NCBI GenBank assembly: GCA_022508805.1
Contig: JAFLUM010000007.1
Location: 54,674 to 118,673, forward strand
Source of the DNA: Oscillospiraceae bacterium
Lineage (GTDB): Bacteria; Bacillota; Clostridia; Oscillospirales; Acutalibacteraceae
Length of the DNA stretch: 64,000 nt
Direction: 5' to 3'
Below, piece by piece: positions 50,564 through 59,341 of the stretch; position 1 is the first letter of the stretch; each line of letters opens with the position of its first letter. Below the pieces are notes generated by a model that had not been told where the DNA came from, did not search any database, and saw only the letters and a list, made by a program, of their open reading frames with translations. The position numbers and the translations under genes are program-made.

Positions 50564-52033
50564 TTACAGCAGCTTTTCCAAGCCTTCGGTGGTGTATTCC
50601 TCGCCTTTACGCTTTTTGTTAAGCTCCGTCATCAAGAGATTTACTCTTTCTCTCGTCATAGGATACAGAATGGCGGAGATAATGGATAGTGCAAGAAATG
50701 CGGCGGGGATTATTGTGGAAATATTCTCCATACCGTTTACAATTTTCGGGTCGGTGACGACCTGAATCAGCGACTCCGAGCCTGCGGGGTCAGCGGAGGA
50801 ATCATACCCGTAGAAGGACAACAGCTGACCGACAGCCAATATGCCGAACGCCGAACCGAATTTTTGTATTAACTGCGGCAGAGCGGTGATGATGGATTCA
50901 CGCCGTTTGCCCGTTTTGAATTCATCCAATTCCACAAGGTCATAGCCCATGGAATAGAACAGCGTCCAGAAGGTTCCTACGCCGAGGCCGAGGACAGCAG
51001 GACTTATAATGCTCATAATTTTGAATCCGCCGACTTGGGCATCAAGTCCTATGATTTTAAGCGCTATTTCGCCGACGAGCGCAATGGACAGGAACAAAAT
51101 CACCGCAAAGCGTCTGTCCTTTTTCTCGGCCGTTTTCTCTACCAGCGGCACGACGATAGCCATAGATATGACCATTGACAGAATAACGAATACGATGCCC
51201 GTGTCGTAATCCATACCGATGCAGTCGATGACCATATACGTCAGATTCGATTGTATCATTGACGACATGGCAAGGAAGAAGAAGACGAACAGGAAAAAGT
51301 ATTTTGCAGGCTTTAATTTTATGATCTGACCGAAGGCTTTAAAAGTATCTTTAAGTCCTGTTTGACTTTCAAGACTGTCGGTAGCTTTTTTAGGCTCGTA
51401 AACGCCCTTCAAGGATTTGCAGCAGACAAATCCCAAAGCCACAGCCATAATGCTGATAATTGCGGCGATGACGGCGTATGCGTTGCTCTCATATTTCTCG
51501 GTCAAGAGAATTGCCACGGTGGGTACAAGTGCGGGCAGAATGTTGCCGAGACCTACTGCACCTGCGTTAAGAAGTGATGACAGCGAACGTATCTGCGTTC
51601 TTTCGTCGTAATCCTCGGTAAGCTCTGCGACAACAGCGTAATAGGGAATGGTGTACATGGTATAGAACACCCAAAGCGCCATGGAAATCAGTGTGTACAC
51701 AAGTATTTTAAGGAACTGTGAGTTGAATCCGGCGCCCACAGTCGTCCACGCGACGGTAAAGGTCAGCGCCAGCGGCAACAGGGAAACCTTCATAACCTTT
51801 CGTTTGTCTACCCCTGCACGGTCGGTATAACTGCCGATCATCGGGTCGGTTATGGCATCCCATGCGATGGAAACAAAGATGATGATCGAGCTGTATTTGG
51901 GCTGAATACCGACTATCTCATTTAAAAAGGTCAGGTAATATGTATAAAACATATTGTAGACCAGAGATTCAGTAAAAATGCCCAAAGCGTAGCCGGTTTT
52001 CTTACGCTTTGTGAGCGTGCTTTTCTGTGCCAT
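50564..52033 (-). CDS. GPH-family sugar:cation symporter, second copy
   Basis: A 489-residue, twelve-segment MFS transporter of the glycoside-pentoside-hexuronide family. WDAITDPMIGSYTDR at residues 58-72 is the diagnostic loop, followed by a basic stretch (GVDKRKVMK). It is only distantly similar to the first GPH transporter at 1385. SD GGAGGG precedes ATG 52033 by 9 bases. It is a single-gene unit divergent from the aldo/keto reductase. The substrate is unknown; it may feed the arabinose- and xylose-releasing enzymes in the block before it. Confidence 0.92.
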   Translation of the reverse strand: MAQKSTLTKRKKTGYALGIFTESLVYNMFYTYYLTFLNEIVGIQPKYSSIIIFVSIAWDAITDPMIGSYTDRAGVDKRKVMKVSLLPLALTFTVAWTTVGAGFNSQFLKILVYTLISMALWVFYTMYTIPYYAVVAELTEDYDERTQIRSLSSLLNAGAVGLGNILPALVPTVAILLTEKYESNAYAVIAAIISIMAVALGFVCCKSLKGVYEPKKATDSLESQTGLKDTFKAFGQIIKLKPAKYFFLFVFFFLAMSSMIQSNLTYMVIDCIGMDYDTGIVFVILSMVISMAIVVPLVEKTAEKKDRRFAVILFLSIALVGEIALKIIGLDAQVGGFKIMSIISPAVLGLGVGTFWTLFYSMGYDLVELDEFKTGKRRESIITALPQLIQKFGSAFGILAVGQLLSFYGYDSSADPAGSESLIQVVTDPKIVNGMENISTIIPAAFLALSIISAILYPMTRERVNLLMTELNKKRKGEEYTTEGLEKLL

Positions 52034-52065
52034 ATAGGTTGCCCTCCAAATCCTATTTTTATTTA

Positions 52066-52141
52066 ATTATATGATATACCCCTGCCTTTTTCAAGGCGAA
52101 AGAGGAAAATTGTTGACGGGAAATTGATGTTAAGATATACT
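52066..52141. promoter_or_regulatory. divergent promoter pair between GPH symporter and aldo/keto reductase
   Basis: Minus strand: -35 TTGAAA (52089-52094), 17-base spacer, -10 TATAAT (52066-52071). Plus strand: -35 TTGACG (52113-52118), 17-base spacer, -10 TATACT (52136-52141). Confidence 0.6.
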
Positions 52142-52189
52142 ATGGATAGAAAAAATCCGTTTACAAAAGCAGTATAAGGAGATAAAACC

Positions 52190-53320
52190 ATGATTTATAA
52201 GAATTTTCAAGATTTAAAGCTGTCCGCGCTGGGACTCGGAGCTATGCGTCTGCCGGTCATTGACGGCGACGACTCAAAAATCGACTTTGATGCCACCCAA
52301 GAGATGGTCGATTACGCCATAGAGCACGGAATAAATTATTATGATACCGCGTGGGGATATCACAGCGGCAATTCGGAGACAGTTATCGGTAAGGCGTTGA
52401 AGAAACACCCCCGTGACAGCTTTTATCTCGCCTCAAAATTCCCCGGCTACGACGTTAACAATATGTCCAAAGTCGAGGAGATTTTTGAAAAGCAGCTCGA
52501 AAAATGCGGTGTGGACTATTTTGATTTTTATCTGTTCCACAACGTCTGCGAAGCGAACATAGGCGGGTATCTTGATGAAAAATACGGCATATTTGAATAC
52601 TTAACAGAGCAAAAAAAGAACGGACGCATAAAGCACCTGGGCTTTTCCGCCCACGCAAGCTATGATGTTATGAAACGCTTTCTTGACGCTTACGGTGAAG
52701 CTATGGAGTTTTGCCAGATACAGCTCAATTACCTTGACTGGACATTCCAGGACGCTAAGGCGAAGGTGGAGCTTTTGGACTCCTACAGTATTCCCGTATG
52801 GGTAATGGAGCCTGTTCGCGGCGGCAGGCTGGCAAAGCTTTCGGTTGCCGATACAAAAAGGCTCAAAGCTCTCCGACCTGACGAGGATGCCCCCGCGTGG
52901 GCGTTCCGCTTTATACAAAGTATTCCGAGCGTGATAGTCACGCTGTCGGGAATGTCCAACATGGAGCAGTTAAAAGCCAATATCAAGACGTTTGAGACGG
53001 AAAAGCCGCTGAACGAGACAGAAATGAGCACGGTTCTCGCCGTTGCGGACGGTATGCAGAACGGCTCTCTCCCCTGCACCGCTTGCCGCTACTGCACAAG
53101 CCACTGCCCTATGGAGCTTGATATTCCGTGGCTTTTAAACCTTTACAACGAGCATATCTTCACGGGCGGCGGATTTATAGCTCCCATGGCGATTATGGCA
53201 GAGCCTGAAGACAAGCGTCCGTCCGCCTGTATCGGCTGCCGAAGCTGTGAAAGGGTGTGTCCGCAGCAAATCAAAATATCCGAGGCAATGGCTGATTTTA
53301 CGGAAAAGCTGAATTCATAA
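52190..53320 (+). CDS. aldo/keto reductase with C-terminal ferredoxin domain
   Basis: A 376-residue fusion. The first 280 residues form an AKR barrel, with DTAWGYHSGNSE carrying catalytic Asp and Tyr and a FYLASKFPG strand carrying Lys. The remainder is a [4Fe-4S] ferredoxin domain with CTACRYCTSHCP and CIGCRSCERVCP, two clusters of four cysteines each. This architecture, found widely in anaerobes, would reduce or oxidise a carbonyl substrate using ferredoxin-linked electrons. SD AAGGAG precedes the ATG. It is a single gene divergent from the symporter; its substrate is unknown. Confidence 0.92.
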   Translation: MIYKNFQDLKLSALGLGAMRLPVIDGDDSKIDFDATQEMVDYAIEHGINYYDTAWGYHSGNSETVIGKALKKHPRDSFYLASKFPGYDVNNMSKVEEIFEKQLEKCGVDYFDFYLFHNVCEANIGGYLDEKYGIFEYLTEQKKNGRIKHLGFSAHASYDVMKRFLDAYGEAMEFCQIQLNYLDWTFQDAKAKVELLDSYSIPVWVMEPVRGGRLAKLSVADTKRLKALRPDEDAPAWAFRFIQSIPSVIVTLSGMSNMEQLKANIKTFETEKPLNETEMSTVLAVADGMQNGSLPCTACRYCTSHCPMELDIPWLLNLYNEHIFTGGGFIAPMAIMAEPEDKRPSACIGCRSCERVCPQQIKISEAMADFTEKLNS

Positions 53321-53330
53321 AAAGTAAAAA

Positions 53331-53374
53331 ACTCCCTCAGTCGGCTGTGCCGACAGCTCCCTCTAAGAGGGAGC
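53331..53374. repeat. double-hairpin palindromic repeat unit
   Basis: GTCGGC-TGT-GCCGAC (53340-53354), then GCTCCCTC-TAA-GAGGGAGC (53356-53374), preceded by ACTCCCTCA. This is the kind of dispersed palindromic repeat often seen in clostridial genomes; its other copies are not in this window. Confidence 0.55.
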
Positions 53375-53429
53375 AACGGTGAGTTCGCTGTTTTATTGCT
53401 GTAACACTATTAGCTAATGGAGATTTGCA

Positions 53430-54101
53430 ATGTATAAGCTGTTGATAGTAGAAGATGATATAGGGATAGCGACAGCTATCAAAAATCAGGCAAAAGCGTG
53501 GGATTTTGATGCGCATATTGTGGAAAATTTCCGAAACGTGCTGACGGAATACGCCGAATATCAGCCGCATATCGTTTTGCTTGATATATCTCTGCCCTTT
53601 TTTGACGGCTATTACTGGTGCGGCGAGATACGAAAGATCTCAAAAGTACCCATCATATTTATCTCCTCCGCTTCGGACAATATGAATATAGTTATGGCTA
53701 TGAATATGGGAGCGGACGACTTTATTGCAAAGCCCTTTGACGGCAGTGTGCTGATAGCCAAAATCCAAGCGCTTTTGCGAAGAGCCTACGATTTTGCCGC
53801 AGGTGTCCCTGTTTTGGAGCATCGCGGAGCGTTTTTGAATACAGGTGACGGTACTCTCATATATAACGGCGAAAATATACCGCTTTCCAAAAATGAATAC
53901 CGCATACTGCTTTGCCTTATGGAAAATAAGGGCAAGACCGTAAGCCGTGAAAAGCTGATGGAACGGCTGTGGAAAACGGAATCGTTTATAGACGAAAACA
54001 CCTTGACGGTAAACGTCAACCGCTTGCGTAAAAAGCTGGATGCCGCAGAACTTGAGAGCTTTATTACCACCAAATTCGGCATTGGATATATTGTGGAGTA
54101 A
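53430..54101 (+). CDS. OmpR-family response regulator of a Bce-type system
   Basis: A 223-residue regulator. Receiver domain with phospho-acceptor Asp52 (LLDISLPFFDG), an Asp pair near the N-terminus (EDDIG) and Lys in the FIAKPFDG loop. The C-terminal winged helix ends with a YRILLCLMENKGK recognition region and a KFGIGYIVE tail. It is followed at once by the histidine kinase. It should bind the TNACA-N4-TGTAA-like site upstream of the ABC genes. The closest characterised analogues are BceR-type regulators of antimicrobial-peptide response. Confidence 0.92.
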   Translation: MYKLLIVEDDIGIATAIKNQAKAWDFDAHIVENFRNVLTEYAEYQPHIVLLDISLPFFDGYYWCGEIRKISKVPIIFISSASDNMNIVMAMNMGADDFIAKPFDGSVLIAKIQALLRRAYDFAAGVPVLEHRGAFLNTGDGTLIYNGENIPLSKNEYRILLCLMENKGKTVSREKLMERLWKTESFIDENTLTVNVNRLRKKLDAAELESFITTKFGIGYIVE

Positions 54102-54106
54102 TCAAT

Positions 54107-55096
54107 ATGAAATTGTTTAAGGAATATATAAAAGGACGGAGAAAGGGTATTACCGCATTTTCCCTGTTCTCTGCCGTCTTTTTTGCCACATTTGCTCTGT
54201 ACCGCCTGCCAATGAAGGCTGTATTGTATCCGACTTTACTGTGTTTAATTATTGGGATTATTTTTATTTCCCTTGACTTTTCACGTTCCAAACGCAAGCA
54301 CAGGCAGCTTTCGGAAATAAAAGAGCTGACCGCCGCCATGATGTCCTCTATGCCCGATATAGAGAGCGTAGACGATAAAGATTATCAAGATATAATAAAA
54401 TCCTTACAAAATGAAATATCGAACCTGCAAACGATGACCTCCGCCCGCTACCGTGATATGACCGAGTATTACACCGTATGGGTGCATCAAATCAAAACGC
54501 CCATCGCCTCAATGCGGCTTACCCTGCAAAACGAGGACACGCCGCTTTCAAGAAAGCTGTCGTCGGATTTATTCAAAATTGAACAGTATGTGGAAATGGT
54601 GCTTGCTTTTTTACGGCTTGAGTCCGTTTCAAACGATTATGTGTTCAAGGAATACAGCATAGATGCTGTCATTAAACAAGCAGTAGCTAAATTTGCATCT
54701 GAGTTTATTGACCGACGGATACGTCTTATATATGAACCTGTCGATGTGACAGTTATTACCGATGAAAAATGGCTCTCTTTTGTTATTGAACAGATTTTAT
54801 CCAACGCATTGAAATATACCCGTGAGGGCAGTATAAAAATATATATGCGTGAGTCAAAAACGCTGTGTATTGAGGACACGGGCATAGGCATTGCGCCCGA
54901 GGATCTGCCGCGTATTTTTGAAAAGGGTTATACGGGATATAACGGTCGCACAGATAAAAAAGCAAGCGGCATAGGTCTTTATCTTTGCAAAAGGATATGC
55001 AAAAATCTTGGGGCAGAAATAAGCGTCACATCAAAGCCCGACATCGGAACGACCGTTAGTATCAATTTGGAGCAGTACGAATTGAAAAGAGAATAA
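54107..55096 (+). CDS. intramembrane-sensing histidine kinase of a Bce-type system
   Basis: A 329-residue kinase. Two membrane segments (about 15-36 and 38-62) with almost no extracellular loop: the BceS/IM-HK arrangement, which does not bind peptide itself. The phospho-acceptor helix carries WVHQIKTPIASM, and ATP-binding motifs ILSNALKYT (N box), DTGIGIAPED (G1) and KASGIGLYL (G2) are intact. It relies on the ABC transporter encoded downstream for stimulus perception. It starts 5 bases after the regulator stop. Confidence 0.92.
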   Translation: MKLFKEYIKGRRKGITAFSLFSAVFFATFALYRLPMKAVLYPTLLCLIIGIIFISLDFSRSKRKHRQLSEIKELTAAMMSSMPDIESVDDKDYQDIIKSLQNEISNLQTMTSARYRDMTEYYTVWVHQIKTPIASMRLTLQNEDTPLSRKLSSDLFKIEQYVEMVLAFLRLESVSNDYVFKEYSIDAVIKQAVAKFASEFIDRRIRLIYEPVDVTVITDEKWLSFVIEQILSNALKYTREGSIKIYMRESKTLCIEDTGIGIAPEDLPRIFEKGYTGYNGRTDKKASGIGLYLCKRICKNLGAEISVTSKPDIGTTVSINLEQYELKRE

Positions 55097-55109
55097 AGCG
55101 ATGATAACC

Positions 55110-55123
55110 TTACAAAAATGTAA
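55110..55123. promoter_or_regulatory. Bce-type response-regulator operator
   Basis: TTACA-AAAA-TGTAA matches the TNACA-N4-TGTAA consensus known for BceR-like regulators, and the flanking C and G extend symmetry. It lies 94 bases before the ABC ATPase ATG. Confidence 0.75.
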
Positions 55124-55131
55124 GAAATATG

Positions 55132-55172
55132 GCGGGAAATGTAAGCCGATTCGATGGCGATGCATTTCCCGC
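55132..55172. promoter_or_regulatory. 10-bp perfect inverted repeat between operator and ABC genes
   Basis: GCGGGAAATG (55132-55141) and CATTTCCCGC (55163-55172), 21-base spacing. No U run. The left arm ends in TG of a second TGTAAG. It is unexplained by the Bce operator alone. Confidence 0.5.
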
Positions 55173-55216
55173 TTCTGCTAAGATTAGTATAACAAACTGA
55201 TCGGAGGAAAAACACA

Positions 55217-55981
55217 ATGAGTATTTTGGAAGTAAGAGAACTGAAAAAAGTCTATTCCACCCGTTTTGGCGGAAACAAAGTAGAGGCACTGAAGAACGTG
55301 AATTTCAGCGTTATCGAAGGTGAATACGTGGCAATAATGGGCGAATCAGGCTCAGGAAAGACAACGCTCCTCAACATTTTAGCCGCTCTTGACAAACCAA
55401 CAAGCGGCAGTGTTATTCTCGACGGCAAGGAGCTTTCCGAGATAAAGGAGTCGGCTATTGCCGCTTTTCGCCGTGATAATCTCGGTTTTGTATTCCAGGA
55501 ATTCAATCTCCTTGACACATTCACTTTAGAGGATAATATTTATCTGCCTCTTGTGCTGGCGGGAAAATCATACAAGGAAATGCACGAGCGCTTAACACCC
55601 ATCGCCGCAAGGCTCGGTATCTCAGAGCTGTTGAAAAAGTATCCTTATGAGGTTTCGGGCGGACAAAAGCAGAGAGCCGCCGTTGCAAGGGCGATGATAA
55701 CCGCTCCAAAGCTGATTTTGGCGGACGAACCCACGGGAGCGCTCGACTCAAAAGCTACCGATGAGCTGTTACGGCTGTTTTCCGAGGTCAACGGGCAGGG
55801 GCAAACAATTTTGATGGTCACGCACTCCGTCAAGGCGGCAAGCGCCGCAAACAGAGTTCTGTTTATCAAGGACGGAGAGGTATTCCATCAAATTTACCGC
55901 GGCTTGGATACCAACGAGCAGTTGTATCAAAAGATTTCTGATACCCTGACCTTGCTGGCGACGGGAGGTACACAGAAATGA
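55217..55981 (+). CDS. BceA-type ABC transporter ATPase
   Basis: A 254-residue ATPase of the MacB/BceA family. Walker A GESGSGKTT, Q-loop FVFQEFNLLD, signature VSGGQKQRAAVARA and Walker B LILADEPTGALD are intact. Strong SD GGAGG lies 9 bases upstream. It overlaps the permease by 4 bases. With the permease it forms a sensing and detoxification module that removes peptide antibiotics such as bacitracin-like lipid II binders; the specific drug is unknown. Confidence 0.94.
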   Translation: MSILEVRELKKVYSTRFGGNKVEALKNVNFSVIEGEYVAIMGESGSGKTTLLNILAALDKPTSGSVILDGKELSEIKESAIAAFRRDNLGFVFQEFNLLDTFTLEDNIYLPLVLAGKSYKEMHERLTPIAARLGISELLKKYPYEVSGGQKQRAAVARAMITAPKLILADEPTGALDSKATDELLRLFSEVNGQGQTILMVTHSVKAASAANRVLFIKDGEVFHQIYRGLDTNEQLYQKISDTLTLLATGGTQK

Positions 55982-58032
55982 AAGCAGGCTTTTACCCCCG
56001 ACTTGCCTTTGACGGCATAAGAAAAAACAAGCGGATGTATCTCCCGTATATTCTGACCTGCATCGGAATGGTGGCGATGCACTATATCATCGTGTTTTTA
56101 CAGTACGGTGAGGCAATTTCATATTTGCCCGGTGCTGAGACTGTCAGGACGATGATCGGAATGGGCAACGGAGTCGTTGCAGTTTTTGCGTGTATCTTTT
56201 TATTCTATACAAATTCATTTTTGATTCGCCGCAGAAAAAAGGAATTCGGACTTTACAATATCCTCGGTATGGGGAAAATGAATATTGCAAGGGTCCTGTT
56301 TTGGGAAGCGTTTATAATCGCCCTGTTATCGCTCGGTATCGGCTTAGGCTGCGGAATAGCCCTCTCAAAGATCGCGGAGCTGGGACTCATAAACATTATG
56401 AAGGGCGAGGTGAATTACACGCTGTCGCTGTCTGTGGCGGCAATAAAATCGACAGTTACGCTGTTCGCCGTAATATTTCTTTTGATATTCCTTAATTCCC
56501 TTCGTCAAATCAGATTTTCAAGCGCAGTTTCTCTTCTTCGCAGTGAAAATATCGGTGAAAAGCCGCCCAAAGGGAATTGGTTCGTAGGCACACTCGGCGT
56601 TATTATTTTGGCTGTGGCTTACTATATGGCAATAATAATCAAAGATCCATTATCAGCCATTGCGGTGTTTTTTGCCGCCGTTATAATGGTGATCGTTGCC
56701 ACTTATCTTATTATGATATCCGGCTCAGTGCTGTTTTGCAGGGTATTGCAGAAAAGAAAAAGCTATTATTACAAGCCGAATCACTTTGTATCCGTTTCAT
56801 CCATGGCTTACCGTATGAAGCGAAACGGTGCGGGACTTGCCTCTATCTGTATTCTTGCCACGATGGTGCTTGTGATGATATCTTCGACCACAAGCCTTTA
56901 TTTCGGCGGAGAGGACTCTATAAACAGCCGTTATCCGAGAGAAATAAATTTGGATTTTACGATGAAGAATACGGACGGTTTCGCTGATGAAAACACTTTG
57001 GCAATTTATGAGGATGTTCTTTCTATCGCGAAAAAATACGGCGTTACACCTGAAAATTCTTATTATTACCGCAGTGCGGCCATTGCAGGACTTCTTGAAG
57101 GCAACACCGTTGAGACCGACGTGACAAAGCTGAACTCTTTTAGTATCGACACCTATTCAAGCGTCTATCAGTTCTATTTTATTCCGTTGGCGGATTACAA
57201 TGTAATAATGGGAGCAAACGAAACGCTTGCGGACGGTGAGGCGTTGATATACGTTTACCGTGGCGATTATAAAGGAGATACCATTGCATTCAATGGGGGA
57301 AACACCTTTAAGATCAAAAAACAACTGGACGATTTTGTCGGCAGCGGCGAAACGGCAATGATGGTATCGCCGAGTATGGCTATCGTCGTGCCCGATTTGG
57401 AGCAGAGCGTACAAGGGCTGGATAAACTTGCGGACTATAACGGTGACCGAATGGTACAGCTTAAATGGACTTATAACTTTGATACGGGAATTAAACCCGA
57501 AAAGCAGGTGACACTTTATCGTGAGCTTTTTTATAGGTTTGCAGAAGATAGGGTACAGGACAATTACGGCGTTAAAGGCGTTAGCTTTGAAAGCCGCGAG
57601 AGAAATCGTGCCGACTTTTACGGTTTGTTCGGCGGGCTCTTCTATTTGGGTATAATACTGAGTATCGTATTTATCTTTGCCGCTGTGCTGATAATCTACT
57701 ACAAGCAGATATCCGAGGGCTATGAGGATCAGTCCCGCTTTGAAATTATGCAAAAGGTCGGTATGACAAAGCGTGAAATACGAAAAAGTATAAATTCTCA
57801 GCTTTTGACCGTGTTTTTCCTTCCGCTGATTTTCGCCGCAATGCACCTTGCCTTTGCTTTCCCCATAATCCGTAGACTGCTTTTACTTTTCAATCTCAAT
57901 AATGTAATGCTGTTTGCGGCGGCAACGGTCATAAGCGTTCTTGCATTTGCGCTGTTCTACACTCTCGTTTACCGCATAACGTCAAACGCTTATTACAATA
58001 TTGTCAGCGGAGCAAAGGATGACGGCAGATAA
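55978..58032 (+). CDS. BceB-type ABC transporter permease with large extracellular domain
   Basis: A 684-residue FtsX-type permease with about ten membrane segments. The topology is the Bce pattern: segments grouped as 1-2, 3-6 and 7-10, with a roughly 220-residue extracellular domain between residues about 315 and 540, which in this family binds the antimicrobial peptide. Segments near the C-terminus contain FEIMQKVGMTKREIRKS, the coupling helix to the ATPase. It overlaps the ATPase by 4 bases and ends inside the small gene that follows. Confidence 0.93.
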   Translation: MKAGFYPRLAFDGIRKNKRMYLPYILTCIGMVAMHYIIVFLQYGEAISYLPGAETVRTMIGMGNGVVAVFACIFLFYTNSFLIRRRKKEFGLYNILGMGKMNIARVLFWEAFIIALLSLGIGLGCGIALSKIAELGLINIMKGEVNYTLSLSVAAIKSTVTLFAVIFLLIFLNSLRQIRFSSAVSLLRSENIGEKPPKGNWFVGTLGVIILAVAYYMAIIIKDPLSAIAVFFAAVIMVIVATYLIMISGSVLFCRVLQKRKSYYYKPNHFVSVSSMAYRMKRNGAGLASICILATMVLVMISSTTSLYFGGEDSINSRYPREINLDFTMKNTDGFADENTLAIYEDVLSIAKKYGVTPENSYYYRSAAIAGLLEGNTVETDVTKLNSFSIDTYSSVYQFYFIPLADYNVIMGANETLADGEALIYVYRGDYKGDTIAFNGGNTFKIKKQLDDFVGSGETAMMVSPSMAIVVPDLEQSVQGLDKLADYNGDRMVQLKWTYNFDTGIKPEKQVTLYRELFYRFAEDRVQDNYGVKGVSFESRERNRADFYGLFGGLFYLGIILSIVFIFAAVLIIYYKQISEGYEDQSRFEIMQKVGMTKREIRKSINSQLLTVFFLPLIFAAMHLAFAFPIIRRLLLLFNLNNVMLFAAATVISVLAFALFYTLVYRITSNAYYNIVSGAKDDGR

Positions 58033-58195
58033 AAGTATGTTGAAAAAATTTCGTAAAACAGTCTCAGGCGCCGTATTTTGGATGGGAATGATAATAATAG
58101 GCATTTTTGCCGTTCCGACGGCAGTTTTTATCGGCTTGATCTCATTTTTTCTGACGGCAACCGATTATTTGATGAATAAGCTTAATAAGGACTAA
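58019..58195 (+). CDS. 58-residue membrane peptide at the end of the Bce operon
   Basis: A small protein of 58 residues with a basic N-terminus (SMLKKFRK) and one long hydrophobic segment (about 17-45), ending YLMNKLNKD. It starts at ATG 58019 inside the permease gene (14-base overlap), with GGAGCAAAGG as SD. I recognise no family. The overlap means it is translated with the permease, so it could be a regulatory or stabilising subunit of the transporter. Confidence 0.6.
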   Translation: MTADKSMLKKFRKTVSGAVFWMGMIIIGIFAVPTAVFIGLISFFLTATDYLMNKLNKD

Positions 58196-58200
58196 CTCAA

Positions 58201-58237
58201 AAACGCCGGGAAAAGCTTTCTGCCTTTCCCGGTGTTT
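58201..58237 (+). terminator. terminator of the Bce operon
   Basis: AAACGCCGGGAAA (58201-58213) pairs with TTTCCCGGTGTTT (58225-58237), one G-U, then a T-rich tail. Confidence 0.65.
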
Positions 58238-58360
58238 GATGTTTATATTTGCTGTTATCATTATAATATAAGAAAATGTCCGATTTGGTCGATAAAAGCG
58301 GTTGCTTTTGTGTTACAATATTTTTATCAAATAAAATGTTCGTGTAGTTTGGTGGAAAAT

Positions 58361-59269
58361 ATGAATTCTGAATTCAGCTTTGAATTGGCAGAAAAAATTC
58401 AAAAATATATATTGGAAAATATATGTGATGATGCGTTTACCGATAAAAGTGTTTATGAAAAATATGCATACTCTCCACGCCATCTTAACCGTGTATATAA
58501 ACGATATACGGGCAAAACCGTCGGCGAGTACATTAAAGCTCTGCGGCTGAGTCAAAGCACCTGCGATATTGAAAACGGAAAAAGTGTTTTAAGCTCCGCC
58601 ATTGATGCAGGTTTTGAAACGAACGAGGGATTTACAAAAGCGTTTCATAAAATGTTCGGAAAAAATCCGTCCGATTATAAAAGAAACGGCGGTATGATCG
58701 CCCGTTTTGTGCCGTACCCTATTCGGCATTCATACGCGCATTATCACCATAAGGGAGAGGAAAAAATGAAAGACAGTATTGTATGTACGGCATATGTTGT
58801 AGAAAAACCAAAAAGAAAAATGATTATTCTGCGTTCAAAAAACGCAACTGATTATTGGACTTTCTGCGAAGAGAACAAGTGCGATTGGGAAGGATATTTA
58901 AATAGTAATCCGTACAAAATAGATACAGCAGCAATTATTAAACTCCCTAAAAAATATGTAAAATCGGGATTTTGCGATATTGCGGCGGGAATTGAAGTTT
59001 CGTTTGATTACAAAGATGACTCACTTGCTAAAGGATACGAGATAATCGAATTCGAGCCGTGCAAGATGATATATTTTAAATCGCAACCCTTTGAGAACTC
59101 CGATGATTTTGGCGTGTATATTGATGCTGTAAACGAAGCATACAACAATTTTGATTTCAATGCTATGAGCGTTACGGTAGATATGACGGTCGGACCTTAT
59201 ATGAATTTCGGTGCAGAACCCGAGCGCGGAGCAAAAATCGCTTGTCCGGTTAAGGATATTGCGAAATAG
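58361..59269 (+). CDS. AraC-family regulator with GyrI-like effector-binding domain
   Basis: A 302-residue regulator. The N-terminal 100 residues are two AraC helix-turn-helix motifs (YSPRHLNRVYKRYTGK and GFETNEGFTKAFHKMFGKNPSDYK). The C-terminal 140 residues are a SOUL/GyrI-like effector domain (FCDIAAGIEVSF, YEIIEFEPCKMIYF), the form found in regulators of drug or small-molecule response. The start at 58361 follows GGTGGA; an in-frame ATG at 58232 would add 43 unmatched residues. It is a single gene, with a terminator both before and after. The target is unknown, but the neighbouring Bce operon is a candidate. Confidence 0.9.
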   Translation: MNSEFSFELAEKIQKYILENICDDAFTDKSVYEKYAYSPRHLNRVYKRYTGKTVGEYIKALRLSQSTCDIENGKSVLSSAIDAGFETNEGFTKAFHKMFGKNPSDYKRNGGMIARFVPYPIRHSYAHYHHKGEEKMKDSIVCTAYVVEKPKRKMIILRSKNATDYWTFCEENKCDWEGYLNSNPYKIDTAAIIKLPKKYVKSGFCDIAAGIEVSFDYKDDSLAKGYEIIEFEPCKMIYFKSQPFENSDDFGVYIDAVNEAYNNFDFNAMSVTVDMTVGPYMNFGAEPERGAKIACPVKDIAK

Positions 59270-59296
59270 CAATCAATTATACACTTAATATAGTAT

Positions 59297-59325
59297 AAAC
59301 GGCGACCCTTGCGAGTCGCCGTTTT
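59297..59325. terminator. bidirectional intrinsic terminator
   Basis: AAACGGCGAC (59297-59306) pairs with GTCGCCGTTT (59315-59324), then a T. Convergent neighbours. Confidence 0.8.
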
Positions 59326-59341
59326 ATGTATTTTTAATATT

